Shown piece after piece: positions 9,845-19,281 of a stretch of DNA of 24,745 nucleotides; the stretch's first letter is position 1, and each line of letters opens with the position of its first letter. The notes beneath the pieces are model-generated. The model was not told the DNA's origin. It worked only from the letters and a program-made list of their open reading frames with translations, and did not search any database. Both the position numbers and the translations under genes were made by a program. Origin of the DNA: DATKEH01 sp035546355. GTDB lineage: Bacteria; Acidobacteriota; Thermoanaerobaculia; Multivoradales; JAIOJS01. The stretch covers positions 1 to 24,745 of the forward strand of contig DATKEH010000009.1 in the NCBI GenBank assembly GCA_035546355.1, given 5' to 3'.

Positions 9845-10762
9845 ATGCGACACAGCCCCCACGACGCCCGGTGCGCCGAGCGTTGCCAGGACCGCCCCCC
9901 TTCCCGCCGCCACTACCACCCGGGTCGGCGCGCCGCTCTGGCCCTGCTGGTCCCCCTGCTGATCGCGGCCGGACCGGCGCCCGCTCCGGTCACCCCGGCT
10001 TCCGGCTCCAGCTGGCTGACGGTGATGAAGCGCTCGCTCGATCGCACCGCCCTCGGGCGCGCCGGCACCACCGGCCAGGCGGTCGCCGCCGAGGCGCCGG
10101 GTCCCTCCGTCGACCTGGCCGCCATGCTGCGGCAGGGGCTGGTGGTGCGCGGCTCCGACCTCTTCCGCTACAACTGCCGGGCGTGCCACGGCGCGGCTGG
10201 CGCTGGGCTGCCGCCCGAGATCCAGCCGCTCACCCGCGGCGTTCGCGCCACCTCCATCGTGGTGCAGAAGCGGGTGCTGTCGGCGGAGGGCGGGAGCGTC
10301 GAGACGGGAGAAGCCGAGGAGATGGCCCGGCTGGCCGAGGCGGCGCTGCGCCACCGGCTGGAGGAAGGGGGCGCCGCCATGCCGCCGTTCGACCACGTCG
10401 GGCCGCGAGAGACCGAGGTCCTGCTGGCGTACCTCGAGACCCTGTCGCGAGTGCCGGACCCGCGTCACCGCGATGCTCCCCTCGACCTGCCGGCGGTCCA
10501 GGTGGGCGAGCACGTGGTCAAGGGGACCTGCCAGATCTGCCACGACGCCACGGCGAAGGCCGCGGCGTGGCGGCCGGCCGACCGCCAGATCCCGCCGCTG
10601 TCGGCGCTCCCGGAGCGCTACGCCATCGGCAGCTTCGTCGACAAGGCGCGGCACGGGGACCCCATCTCGCTGGGCAGGGGGCGGATGCCGCAGCTCCCCT
10701 ACCTGAACGACGCGGAGATGCAGGCGGCCTACCTGTACCTGGCGGCCTATCCGCCGCAGTGA
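9845..10762 (+). CDS. Exported diheme c-type cytochrome
   Basis: The product has 305 residues with an arginine/histidine-rich N-terminus and a hydrophobic signal (about residues 30-42), so it is periplasmic or membrane-anchored. Two heme c sites are visible: CRACH (111-115) and CQICH (229-233). MPPF (Met179) and MPQL (Met281) are likely distal ligands for two class I-like cytochrome domains. An AGGGAGGGA ribosome binding site lies six bases before the ATG. TACCAT (9808-9813) and TATCCT (9819-9824) are -10 candidates in the 145-base gap after sco. Its place beside sco and near the ACIII operon suggests an electron carrier to a terminal oxidase. That role is inferred. It is not part of the canonical ActABCDEF set. 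Confidence 0.88.
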   Translation: MRHSPHDARCAERCQDRPPSRRHYHPGRRAALALLVPLLIAAGPAPAPVTPASGSSWLTVMKRSLDRTALGRAGTTGQAVAAEAPGPSVDLAAMLRQGLVVRGSDLFRYNCRACHGAAGAGLPPEIQPLTRGVRATSIVVQKRVLSAEGGSVETGEAEEMARLAEAALRHRLEEGGAAMPPFDHVGPRETEVLLAYLETLSRVPDPRHRDAPLDLPAVQVGEHVVKGTCQICHDATAKAAAWRPADRQIPPLSALPERYAIGSFVDKARHGDPISLGRGRMPQLPYLNDAEMQAAYLYLAAYPPQ

Positions 10763-10765
10763 GCG

Positions 10766-11800
10766 TCAGGTCGGCCCCAGGCGGCGCAGGTCTCGGGGCG
10801 TGTCGATATCGCGCCAGCTGCCCGCGAGCTCGGCAGGCGCCGTGACGACGGCGACCGCCGGGTGGCCGACGAGACGGCGAGGCGACGGCTTGCCCTCGGC
10901 CGCCAGGCTCTCCAGCAGCGGCCCGGCCAAGGGCTCGTAGAGAGCCAGCAGCGGCTGCGGCCGCCGGCCCACTTCCGGCAGCACCACCCATCTCCCTGGC
11001 CGCCGCTCGCCGAGTAGCCAGTCGAGCGCGGGGCGCTGCAGCGCGGGCAGATCGCAGGGCAGCACGACCCAGGCGGCATCGGGTGCCCAGCGGCAGGCGG
11101 CCAGCAGCCCGGCGAGGGGGCCGGCTACCCGCGGCGGGTCCGGCAGCAGCGGCAGCTCGACCCCGCCCCCCCGGCCGCCGAGCAGCACCACCGCCGAGAC
11201 GACGGCGCCCAGCTGGTCTGCCAGGCGGGCCAGCAGCGGCTCCTGGCCGAACACCAGGTCCTGCTTGCGCTGCCCCAGGCGGCTGCTGCGCCCGCCGGCG
11301 AGGATGCCGCCGAGCAGGGGTGTCTCCCGCCACGCGGCATCGAGCCGTGCGACGACGAGGGAGAGGAAGGCCTCCTCCCGCCCCGGTCCCGGCGGGTAGA
11401 CGGCCAGCGGGGGCGACACCTCGCTCGGCGGTACGCCCTCCCCCTCGCGCAGCAGCCACACGCGCGGCAGCGGCGTGCCCTTGTGGCCTTCGACCAGCAC
11501 CAGGTCGTGGTGCCTCTCGAGCTCGCGCAGGCGCGCGACGAGCGGTGCCCGCTCCTGCGCCGGGGAACGGCGTAGGCTCTCGGTGGGTGCGTCCACCACC
11601 ACCTCGGCGCCGGCGCGGAACAGCCGGTCCGAGTCCTTGCCCGCGACGTCGAGCGTCAGGCCGTGCGCGTCGTGCTTGACGACCGCCAGCGACAGCCCCC
11701 GCCGTCGCAGCTCCGGCAAGGTGCGCTCGAGCAGGGTCGTCTTGCCGCTCCCCTGCCAGCCGGAGACGGCGATGGTGCGACGCAGCGGGGCGGGGTGCAT
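10766..11800 (-). CDS. mobAB: MobB-MobA fusion: molybdopterin-guanine dinucleotide biosynthesis
   Basis: The 344-residue protein combines two cofactor-biosynthesis domains. Residues ~8-155 are MobB-like, a P-loop GTP-binding adapter: Walker A GWQGSGKTTL (14-23), VVKHDAHG, and the DLVLVEGHKG motif. Residues ~163-340 are MobA-like, the nucleotidyltransferase that joins GMP to molybdopterin. This half shows ILAGGRSSRLGQRKQDLVF (166-184), VLPCDLPAL (247-254) and a C-terminal WRDIDTPRDL. The usual LAGGxSxRMGxDK is slightly altered (RLGQRK). The ATG at 11800 is preferred to a GTG at 11809, because a TAGAGT hexamer lies seven bases before it. It converges with the cytochrome gene, with only three bases between the stops. 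It implies that a MGD-dependent molybdoenzyme exists elsewhere, since ActB itself lacks Mo. Confidence 0.92.
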   Translation of the reverse strand: MHPAPLRRTIAVSGWQGSGKTTLLERTLPELRRRGLSLAVVKHDAHGLTLDVAGKDSDRLFRAGAEVVVDAPTESLRRSPAQERAPLVARLRELERHHDLVLVEGHKGTPLPRVWLLREGEGVPPSEVSPPLAVYPPGPGREEAFLSLVVARLDAAWRETPLLGGILAGGRSSRLGQRKQDLVFGQEPLLARLADQLGAVVSAVVLLGGRGGGVELPLLPDPPRVAGPLAGLLAACRWAPDAAWVVLPCDLPALQRPALDWLLGERRPGRWVVLPEVGRRPQPLLALYEPLAGPLLESLAAEGKPSPRRLVGHPAVAVVTAPAELAGSWRDIDTPRDLRRLGPT

Positions 11801-11807
11801 CGCCGGC

Positions 11808-11813
11808 ACTCTA
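11808..11813 (-). promoter_or_regulatory. -10-like element immediately before mobAB
   Basis: TAGAGT on the minus strand (11813-11808) is separated from the ATG at 11800 by seven bases, matching the leaderless spacing seen at several other genes in the window. No Shine-Dalgarno sequence is visible. Confidence 0.5.
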
Positions 11814-11861
11814 CCGCCATCGGGGTGGGGGCCGGGCCGCGCGCGCGCCCCTCACCCGTCC

Positions 11862-12275
11862 CTACAACCGGTACAACATCCAATAGATCCCCACCCCCGT
11901 CACCGACACGTACAACCACACCGGCAGGGTCCAGCGAGCGATCGCGCGATGGCGGCCGAAGCGGCTGCGCAGGGCCTGGTAGAGGGTGAGGCCGGCGGCG
12001 ATCGGCACCAGCGCCGCGAGCACCGTGTGGGTGATCAGCACCGAGAAGTAGAAGGGGCGGATCCAGCCGGTGCCCTGGAAGCGCGTCGAGCCCATCTGCG
12101 AGTGGTAGATCAGGTAGGAGGTGAGGAACGCCACCGACAGCGCCACCGCGGTGAGCATGGCATTGCGGTGCGCCCGCCAGCGGCGGCGGCGGATGAAGTA
12201 CAGGCCCAGCAGGAGCATCACCGCGCTGGCGCCGTTGAGCAGCGCGTTGACGGTGGGCAGCAGGGCGAGGTCCAC
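11862..12275 (-). CDS. DUF420 / CtaM-like membrane protein
   Basis: The product has 137 residues with four predicted transmembrane helices and belongs to the DUF420 family. That family includes CtaM of Staphylococcus and YozB of Bacillus; CtaM is known to be required for activity of heme A-containing terminal oxidases. Histidines in or near the membrane segments (His36 in AHRNAM, His58 in YHSQMG, His83 in THTVLA, His109 in GRHRAIARWTLPVW) and the C-terminal VTGVGIYWMLYRL are typical of the family. It starts with a GTG at 12275. A good -10 (TACAAT, 12291-12286) lies ten bases upstream, so the leader is very short. It probably helps assemble the oxidase served by ctaB and sco. Confidence 0.88.
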   Translation of the reverse strand: MDLALLPTVNALLNGASAVMLLLGLYFIRRRRWRAHRNAMLTAVALSVAFLTSYLIYHSQMGSTRFQGTGWIRPFYFSVLITHTVLAALVPIAAGLTLYQALRSRFGRHRAIARWTLPVWLYVSVTGVGIYWMLYRL

Positions 12276-12285
12276 GGCGGCGTCG

Positions 12286-12438
12286 ATTGTAGCCCGCCGG
12301 TGCCGGCGCGGAGACCGGCCCCCGCCGCGGTCTGGGCGGCCCAGCTCGGTCGTAGGGGCGAGGCTCCGTCCCCGCCCGGGCCGGCGCGGAGGCAGGCGCC
12401 GCCGGCGCTGGGCGAGTGGCGTGGCGCCATGCTATCCT
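12286..12438. promoter_or_regulatory. Divergent promoters of the DUF420 gene and xdhC-like gene
   Basis: The 170-base gap between the two genes has TACAAT on the minus strand (12291-12286), ten bases before the DUF420 GTG. On the plus strand TATCCT (12433-12438), preceded by TGC as in an extended -10, ends seven bases before the GTG at 12446. The middle of the gap is GC-rich and contains one imperfect hairpin, listed separately. Otherwise I see nothing coding in it. Confidence 0.5.
12351..12381. repeat. Imperfect hairpin in the DUF420/xdhC intergenic region
   Basis: GGGCGAGG (12356-12363) pairs with CCCCGCCC (12370-12377) with one mismatch, leaving a six-base loop. The surrounding text (GTAGGGGCGAGG) looks like the dispersed GTAGGGGCG-type intergenic palindromes of some GC-rich genomes. 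This is a single copy here, so its repeat status is unproven. Confidence 0.35.
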
Positions 12439-12445
12439 TCTAGTG

Positions 12446-13318
12446 GTGAACGACTTACCCGAGCCTATAGCGGTGCTGGCGGAGGCCGAGCGCAGCGTCC
12501 GCATCCATGGCCGTGCGGTGCTCTGCCAGGTGGTGCGGGCCGACGGCTCGACCCCGGGAAAGCTCGGCTGGAAGCTGCTGGTGCGGCCCGACGGCAGCGC
12601 CTTCGGCAATCTCGGCGGCGGGGCGGTGGAGGCGATGGTAGCGGCCGACGCCGCCGGCAAGCTGGCCGACGGGGAGCCGTCCGAGGTGCGGCGCTACTAC
12701 CTGACCGAGCAGGCGGTGCGCGGCGAGGCCACCGGCATGGCCTGCGGCGGCATGATGGAGGTGCTGCTCGAGGTGCTGACGGCGCCGCCGCTGCTGGTGG
12801 TGTGCGGTGGCGGGCCAGTGGGGCAGGCCGTCGCCCGGGCCGGCGATCTGGCCGGCTTCGACTGCCTGGTGGCGGACGACCGGGAGGGGTTCCGCGACCC
12901 CCGCCGCTTCCCCGCGGGGACCCGGTTCGCCGCCGTGTCGCGGACCTACGAGGAGGACTTCCTCGCCCCGGTCGCCGGCCGCGAGCTGTACGTGACCATC
13001 GTCTCGCGCTGCTGGCAGACGGACGCCGCCGCCCTCGCCGCGGTGCTACGGCAGCGCCCGGCCCGCCTCGCCTACCTCGGGCTGATGGGCAGCCGGCGCA
13101 AGATCGCCCGCGTGCAGCGGGAGGTCCTGGCGCAGGGCCTGTCGCTCGGGGGCGTCGCGCTGCACGCCCCCATCGGGCTGCCCATCGGCGGCGACACACC
13201 GGGGGAGATCGCCATCTCCATCCTCGCCGAGCTGCTGCAGGTGCGGCACCGGCTGGCAGTGCCCGAGGGGCAGCCAAGCCAGGAGCCGGAGAGCGAGACC
13301 GCGCGGCGGCGTCCGTAG
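12446..13318 (+). CDS. XdhC/CoxI-family molybdenum cofactor insertion protein
   Basis: The product has 290 residues from GTG 12446. The XdhC family binds molybdenum cofactor and promotes its sulfuration and insertion into xanthine dehydrogenase-type enzymes. The N-terminal domain carries ADGSTPGKLGWKLLV, a GNLGGGAVE motif and MACGGMMEVLLE. The C-terminal Rossmann domain begins VVCGGGPVGQAVARAGDLAGF and has YLGLMGSRRK followed by APIGLPIGGDTPGEIAISILAELL, all typical. In-frame starts exist at 12416 and 12443, but TATCCT seven bases before 12446 favours this GTG as a leaderless start. No xanthine dehydrogenase or CO dehydrogenase subunits are in the window. It lies close to mobAB, so the two may form a small molybdenum-cofactor neighbourhood. 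Confidence 0.88.
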   Translation: MNDLPEPIAVLAEAERSVRIHGRAVLCQVVRADGSTPGKLGWKLLVRPDGSAFGNLGGGAVEAMVAADAAGKLADGEPSEVRRYYLTEQAVRGEATGMACGGMMEVLLEVLTAPPLLVVCGGGPVGQAVARAGDLAGFDCLVADDREGFRDPRRFPAGTRFAAVSRTYEEDFLAPVAGRELYVTIVSRCWQTDAAALAAVLRQRPARLAYLGLMGSRRKIARVQREVLAQGLSLGGVALHAPIGLPIGGDTPGEIAISILAELLQVRHRLAVPEGQPSQEPESETARRRP

Positions 13319-13341
13319 GCTGCTGGTCTCGTGCGGCGGCC

Positions 13342-13357
13342 GGGCCGCTCGCGGCCC
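13342..13357. terminator. Hairpin between convergent xdhC-like gene and pilR
   Basis: GGGCCGC (13342-13348), a two-base gap and GCGGCCC (13351-13357) form a perfect inverted repeat followed by TT on the plus strand. It occupies the 40-base gap between the convergent genes, so a bidirectional terminator is plausible. There is no strong T-run. Confidence 0.5.
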
Positions 13358-13358
13358 T

Positions 13359-14785
<1,427 letters not shown>

Positions 14786-14789
<4 letters not shown>

Positions 14790-16582
14790 GCGCCTGCCCT
14801 CCCGCCGGCAGCGACAGCGCCCGTCACCGGCAGCTCGACGGTGATCACGGTGCCCTCCCCCGGGGCGCTCTCGACCAGCAGACGGCCGTGGTGCTCCTCG
14901 ATGATTCGGTAGACGATCGCCATGCCGATGCCCGTCCCGCCGTCGAAGAAGGACTTGAAGGGATGGAACAGCCGGGCTCGCTCCTCGTCGCCCATGCCGC
15001 GGCCGGTGTCGCAGACCTGCAGCCGGTAGACGGTTTCCTGGAGCAGCCCGACGACCCGTAGCGTACCGCCGTTCGGCATCGCCCGCAGCGCGTTGCGCAC
15101 CAGGTTCCAGAAGATCTGGCTGATCTGGTCCGGATCCGCCAGCAGGGTGGTCGACGGTGGGTCGAGCTGCACCTCGACGCGGTGCGCCTCGCCGATCTCG
15201 CGGCTGTTGGTCAGCAGCTCGAGGTTGTCGCGGATCAGATGGGCGATGTCGAACCGCACGCTGGAGCGCTCCTTGGGGCGGGCGAACTGCAGGAAGCTCT
15301 TGATGGTCCTGTCGAGGCGCTGGCTCTCGCGCAACACGATGTCGAGCAGCTTGGCCCGCTGCGGGTCGGCGTCGGTGGACGGCGACAGCAGCTGCACCGA
15401 GCCGGAGATGGCGGCCAGCGGGTTGCCGATCTCGTGCGCGATCCCGGCCGCGAGCTCGCCCACCGCGGCCATGCGGTCCTTGAGGCGCAGCTCGTCCTGC
15501 AGCGCCCGCCACTCTGTGAGGTCCTGGAAGATCAGGATGTACCCCTTGCCGGCGCCATGGGCGTCGGTGAGTGGCGCCAGGGTGTATCCGAGGGTCACCT
15601 TGTGGGCCCCGGGCCCGAGCTGCACCTCCACCTCGTTGCGCATCCGCTCGCCCGATCCGCCGCCGCCCACGTGCCGCAGCCAGGTCTGCTCGTCGAGGAG
15701 CCGCGTTTCCCACACCGGCTGCCCCAGCAGCCCCCCGGCGGCGCAGTGCAGCAGCTGCTCGCCGGTGCGGTTGATGCTGGTGATGCGCCCCGCCGGGTCG
15801 GTGGTCATCAGTCCCGAGGAGATCGACTGCACGACGTCCTGGTAGACGACCTGCAGGTCGGCCAGGTCTTCCCGCTTCTCCTCGAGCTCGCGCTCGGCCA
15901 GCGTGGCGTGACGCGCCAGATAAGAGGTCAGCATGGCCACTCCGTAGAAGCCGACGAGGTGGGTGGCCAGCTGGTAGGCGAGACGACCAAACCCCAGCTC
16001 GACCTCGGCGGCCAGCGTGGTCGGCGGCGGCAGCAGGCCGTAGTAGAGCCCGAGCACGGTGCCGGAGTAGAGGAGATAGGCGATGTTGGCCACCAGCACG
16101 GCGGCGCGCCGCCGCAGCAGCACGGCGGCGATGCTGATGACGATCAGGTAGAGCATCGAGAACGGGCTGCCGACGCCGCCGAAGGAGTAGACCAGGGCGG
16201 TGATCAGCAGGATGTCGCCGAGGAACTGGGCGTAGGCGAGCAGCCCGACCCGCTGCTCGAACATGCTGAGCAGGAAGATGTAGAGCAGCGACGCGCTGTA
16301 GGTGAGACCGGTCAGCAGGAAGAGCACCTGCGGGTTGACCCCCGCCAGGGGCTCCTCGGGGAGCAGGGTGAGCAGGAAGTACAGCAGCACGATGCTGGTG
16401 ACGACCACCAGCCGGATGCCGATCAGCCACTGCAGCTGGCGGCGCAGCCGCCCCGGGTCGCGCTCCCACGCTTGCGGCAGCAGCGCCCGGTGGAGCAGCG
16501 GCTGCCGCGCCGGCGCCATCGCGGCGGCCGGCGCACCCTTCGCGGTCACCGGGGAGCTCAGCGGATGCGTTCCCTCGACCAT
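14786..16582 (-). CDS. pilS: Two-component sensor histidine kinase PilS
   Basis: The 598-residue kinase has an N-terminal cytoplasmic stretch and about six transmembrane helices between residues ~52 and 225. A short coiled segment (LAERELEEKREDLADL), a PAS domain (~250-355), a HisKA domain with the phosphorylated histidine in AAGIAHEIGNPLAAI (His383), and a C-terminal HATPase follow. The HATPase shows NLVRNALRAM (N box), CDTGRGMGDEE (G1) and FFDGGTGIGMAIVYRIIEEHHG (G2). A six-helix sensor plus PAS is the PilS architecture. The ATG at 16582 has GGAAGAG upstream; in-frame ATG codons at residue 22 are possible shorter starts. Position after pilT-pilC and coupling to pilR support the name. In PilS of other species the membrane sensor monitors pilin levels. 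Confidence 0.9.
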
Positions 16583-16684
16583 GGTGGCTCTTCCGCGTTC
16601 CCGGGCTCGAGCGCCGCGAGCGCCGACCCCTGCCGAAGGGGCTCGCCCCCGGGGCCGTGGAGGCTGCTGCGTCCCCGCGGCCCG

Positions 16685-17893
16685 CTACCCGATCTTCTGC
16701 AGGATCGAGTACATCGGCAGGTACATGGCGGCGACGATGAAGCCGATGATGCCGCCGAGCACGGTGATCAGCAGCGGCTCGATCAGCTTCATCAGACCCG
16801 CCACCGCGGCGTCGACCTCGTCCTCGTAGAACTCGGCGATCTTCGACAGCATGGCGTCGAGAGCGCCGGTCTGCTCGCCGACGCCGATCATCTGCACCAC
16901 CATGTTGGGGAACACCTTGGTCTGGCCGAGCGGCTCGGCGAGCGTCTTGCCCTCTTCCACCGCTTTGCGCACCGCCATGATCGCTTCCTCGATCACCATG
17001 TTGCCGGCGGTCTTGGCGGTGATCTCGAGGCCGTCGAGGATCGGCACGCCCGACGAGGTGAGGGTGGACAGGGTGCGGCAGAAGCGGGCGATGGCGATCT
17101 TGCGCAACAGCATGCCGATGATCGGCAGCTTGAGCAGCGCCGCGTCGACCGTGCGCCGGAACTTCGGCATCGAGCGGTAGGCGCGGGCGAAGGCGAAACC
17201 GCCGGCGATCAGCGCCGGCACCAGGAACAGGGTGTAGCGGCCCAGGAAGTCGGACACCGCGATGACCACGCGGGTGGGCGCCGGCAGGTCGCCACCGAGG
17301 CCGGCGAACAGCTGCGAGAAGACCGGGATCACCTTCCACAGGATGATCCACACCACGAAGATGGCGATGACGATGACCGCCGCCGGGTAGATCAGCGCCG
17401 ACTTCACCTGGGTCTTGAGCTTGACGTTCTTCTCGATGTAGGTCGACAGCCGCTGCAGGATGATGTCGAGGATACCGCCCGCCTCACCGGCGGCGATCAT
17501 GTTGACGTAGAGGTCGTCGAAGGCCTTGGGGTGCTTGCGCATCGCCTCGGCGAGCGAGGAGCCCTGCTCGACGTCGGACCGCGTCTTCTGGATGATCTCG
17601 CGGAAGGTGCGGTGCTCCTCCTGCTCGCCCAGGATCTCCAGGCACTGCACCAGCGGCAGACCCGCGTCGAGCATCACCGAGAACTGGCGGGTGAAGATCG
17701 CCAGGCGCTTGGACGAGACGCCCTGCGGCAGGCGCGGCAGGATGGCGATCTCCCGCCCCTTCTCGCGCAGCGTCTGCACCTGGATGTTCTGGCGGCGCAG
17801 CGCGGCTTCGGCCCCGGCGCGGCTGTCGGCGAGCAGCACGCCCTCCTGGATGGCGCCGGTACGGGTCCTTCCCTTCCAGACGAAATTGGGCAT
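16685..17893 (-). CDS. pilC: Type IV pilus inner-membrane platform protein PilC
   Basis: The 402-residue protein of the GspF/PilC family has the usual two repeated T2SF domains. The first (about residues 67-190) has FTRQFSVMLDAGLPLVQCLEIL and ends in the membrane helix AAVIVIAIFVVWIILWKVIPVF. The second (~270-395) has FCRTLSTLTSSGVPILDGLEI and ends in PLLITVLGGIIGFIVAAMYLPMY. The N-terminal FVWKGRTRTGAIQEGVLLA is the typical start. PilC anchors the assembly and retraction ATPases at the base of the pilus. The ATG at 17893 is three bases after the pilT stop, with AAGGAG inside the pilT end. About 100 bases with GC-rich short stems separate it from pilS. Confidence 0.95.
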   Translation of the reverse strand: MPNFVWKGRTRTGAIQEGVLLADSRAGAEAALRRQNIQVQTLREKGREIAILPRLPQGVSSKRLAIFTRQFSVMLDAGLPLVQCLEILGEQEEHRTFREIIQKTRSDVEQGSSLAEAMRKHPKAFDDLYVNMIAAGEAGGILDIILQRLSTYIEKNVKLKTQVKSALIYPAAVIVIAIFVVWIILWKVIPVFSQLFAGLGGDLPAPTRVVIAVSDFLGRYTLFLVPALIAGGFAFARAYRSMPKFRRTVDAALLKLPIIGMLLRKIAIARFCRTLSTLTSSGVPILDGLEITAKTAGNMVIEEAIMAVRKAVEEGKTLAEPLGQTKVFPNMVVQMIGVGEQTGALDAMLSKIAEFYEDEVDAAVAGLMKLIEPLLITVLGGIIGFIVAAMYLPMYSILQKIG

Positions 17894-17896
17894 CGA

Positions 17897-19033
<1,137 letters not shown>

Positions 19034-19078
19034 TGGCTCCTCCGGGGTCCGCTCACTGGCAAGCAGGCGATGGGCGCC

Positions 19079-19084
19079 AGTTTA
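19079..19084 (-). promoter_or_regulatory. -10-like element of the pilT operon
   Basis: TAAACT on the minus strand (19084-19079) is a good -10 candidate about 45 bases before the pilT ATG. It is followed by a leader with a GGAGGAG ribosome binding site. No convincing -35 was seen, and no clear -24/-12 sigma-54 promoter. Confidence 0.4.
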
Positions 19085-19132
19085 GCACAGGGTTTTTGCC
19101 GCGGTTTCCCAGTGGTTTACGTCCGGCGCGGG

Positions 19133-19148
19133 AGTGATTTCCGTCACA
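19133..19148. promoter_or_regulatory. CRP-like site upstream of pilT
   Basis: AGTGA-N6-TCACA differs by one base from the TGTGA-N6-TCACA pattern found before the act operon. Its centre is about 69 bases upstream of the start point expected from the TAAACT element, close to where CRP-type activators often bind. It is in the divergent gap with the ABC exporter, so it could serve either gene. Confidence 0.45.
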
Positions 19149-19268
19149 CTCGCGGCCTCCCCGTGCGGCGCGCTGGACCGCGGCCGCCGGGGCTGCCCTG
19201 GGTCGCCGCGCCGCGAGCCTGGCCGGCGCTTCGACTCGGCCTCGCGCCGCATCGCCCGCGGGCTCCTG

Positions 19269-19274
19269 TAGCCT
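19269..19274 (+). promoter_or_regulatory. -10-like element just before the ABC exporter gene
   Basis: TAGCCT (19269-19274) ends seven bases before the ATG at 19282. There is no Shine-Dalgarno sequence, so a leaderless message is likely. Confidence 0.5.
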
Positions 19275-19281
19275 TGCGCGG

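Noticed and set aside
16583..16684. Short GC-rich stems between pilC and pilS as a terminator
   Set aside because: The stems (for example CCCCT and AGGGG around five bases) are short, have no T-run and lie within a four-gene unit that is probably co-transcribed.
14790..17351. Upstream extension of the pilR frame through pilS and pilC
   Set aside because: The translated text is Arg/Ala-rich noise from the wrong frame of pilS and pilC. The regulator begins at the TTG at 14789.
19085..19131. A possible sigma-54 promoter before pilT
   Set aside because: A GG and a GC at roughly the right spacing can be found, but the flanking bases do not fit TGGCAC-N5-TTGC. A TAAACT -10 is a better explanation.
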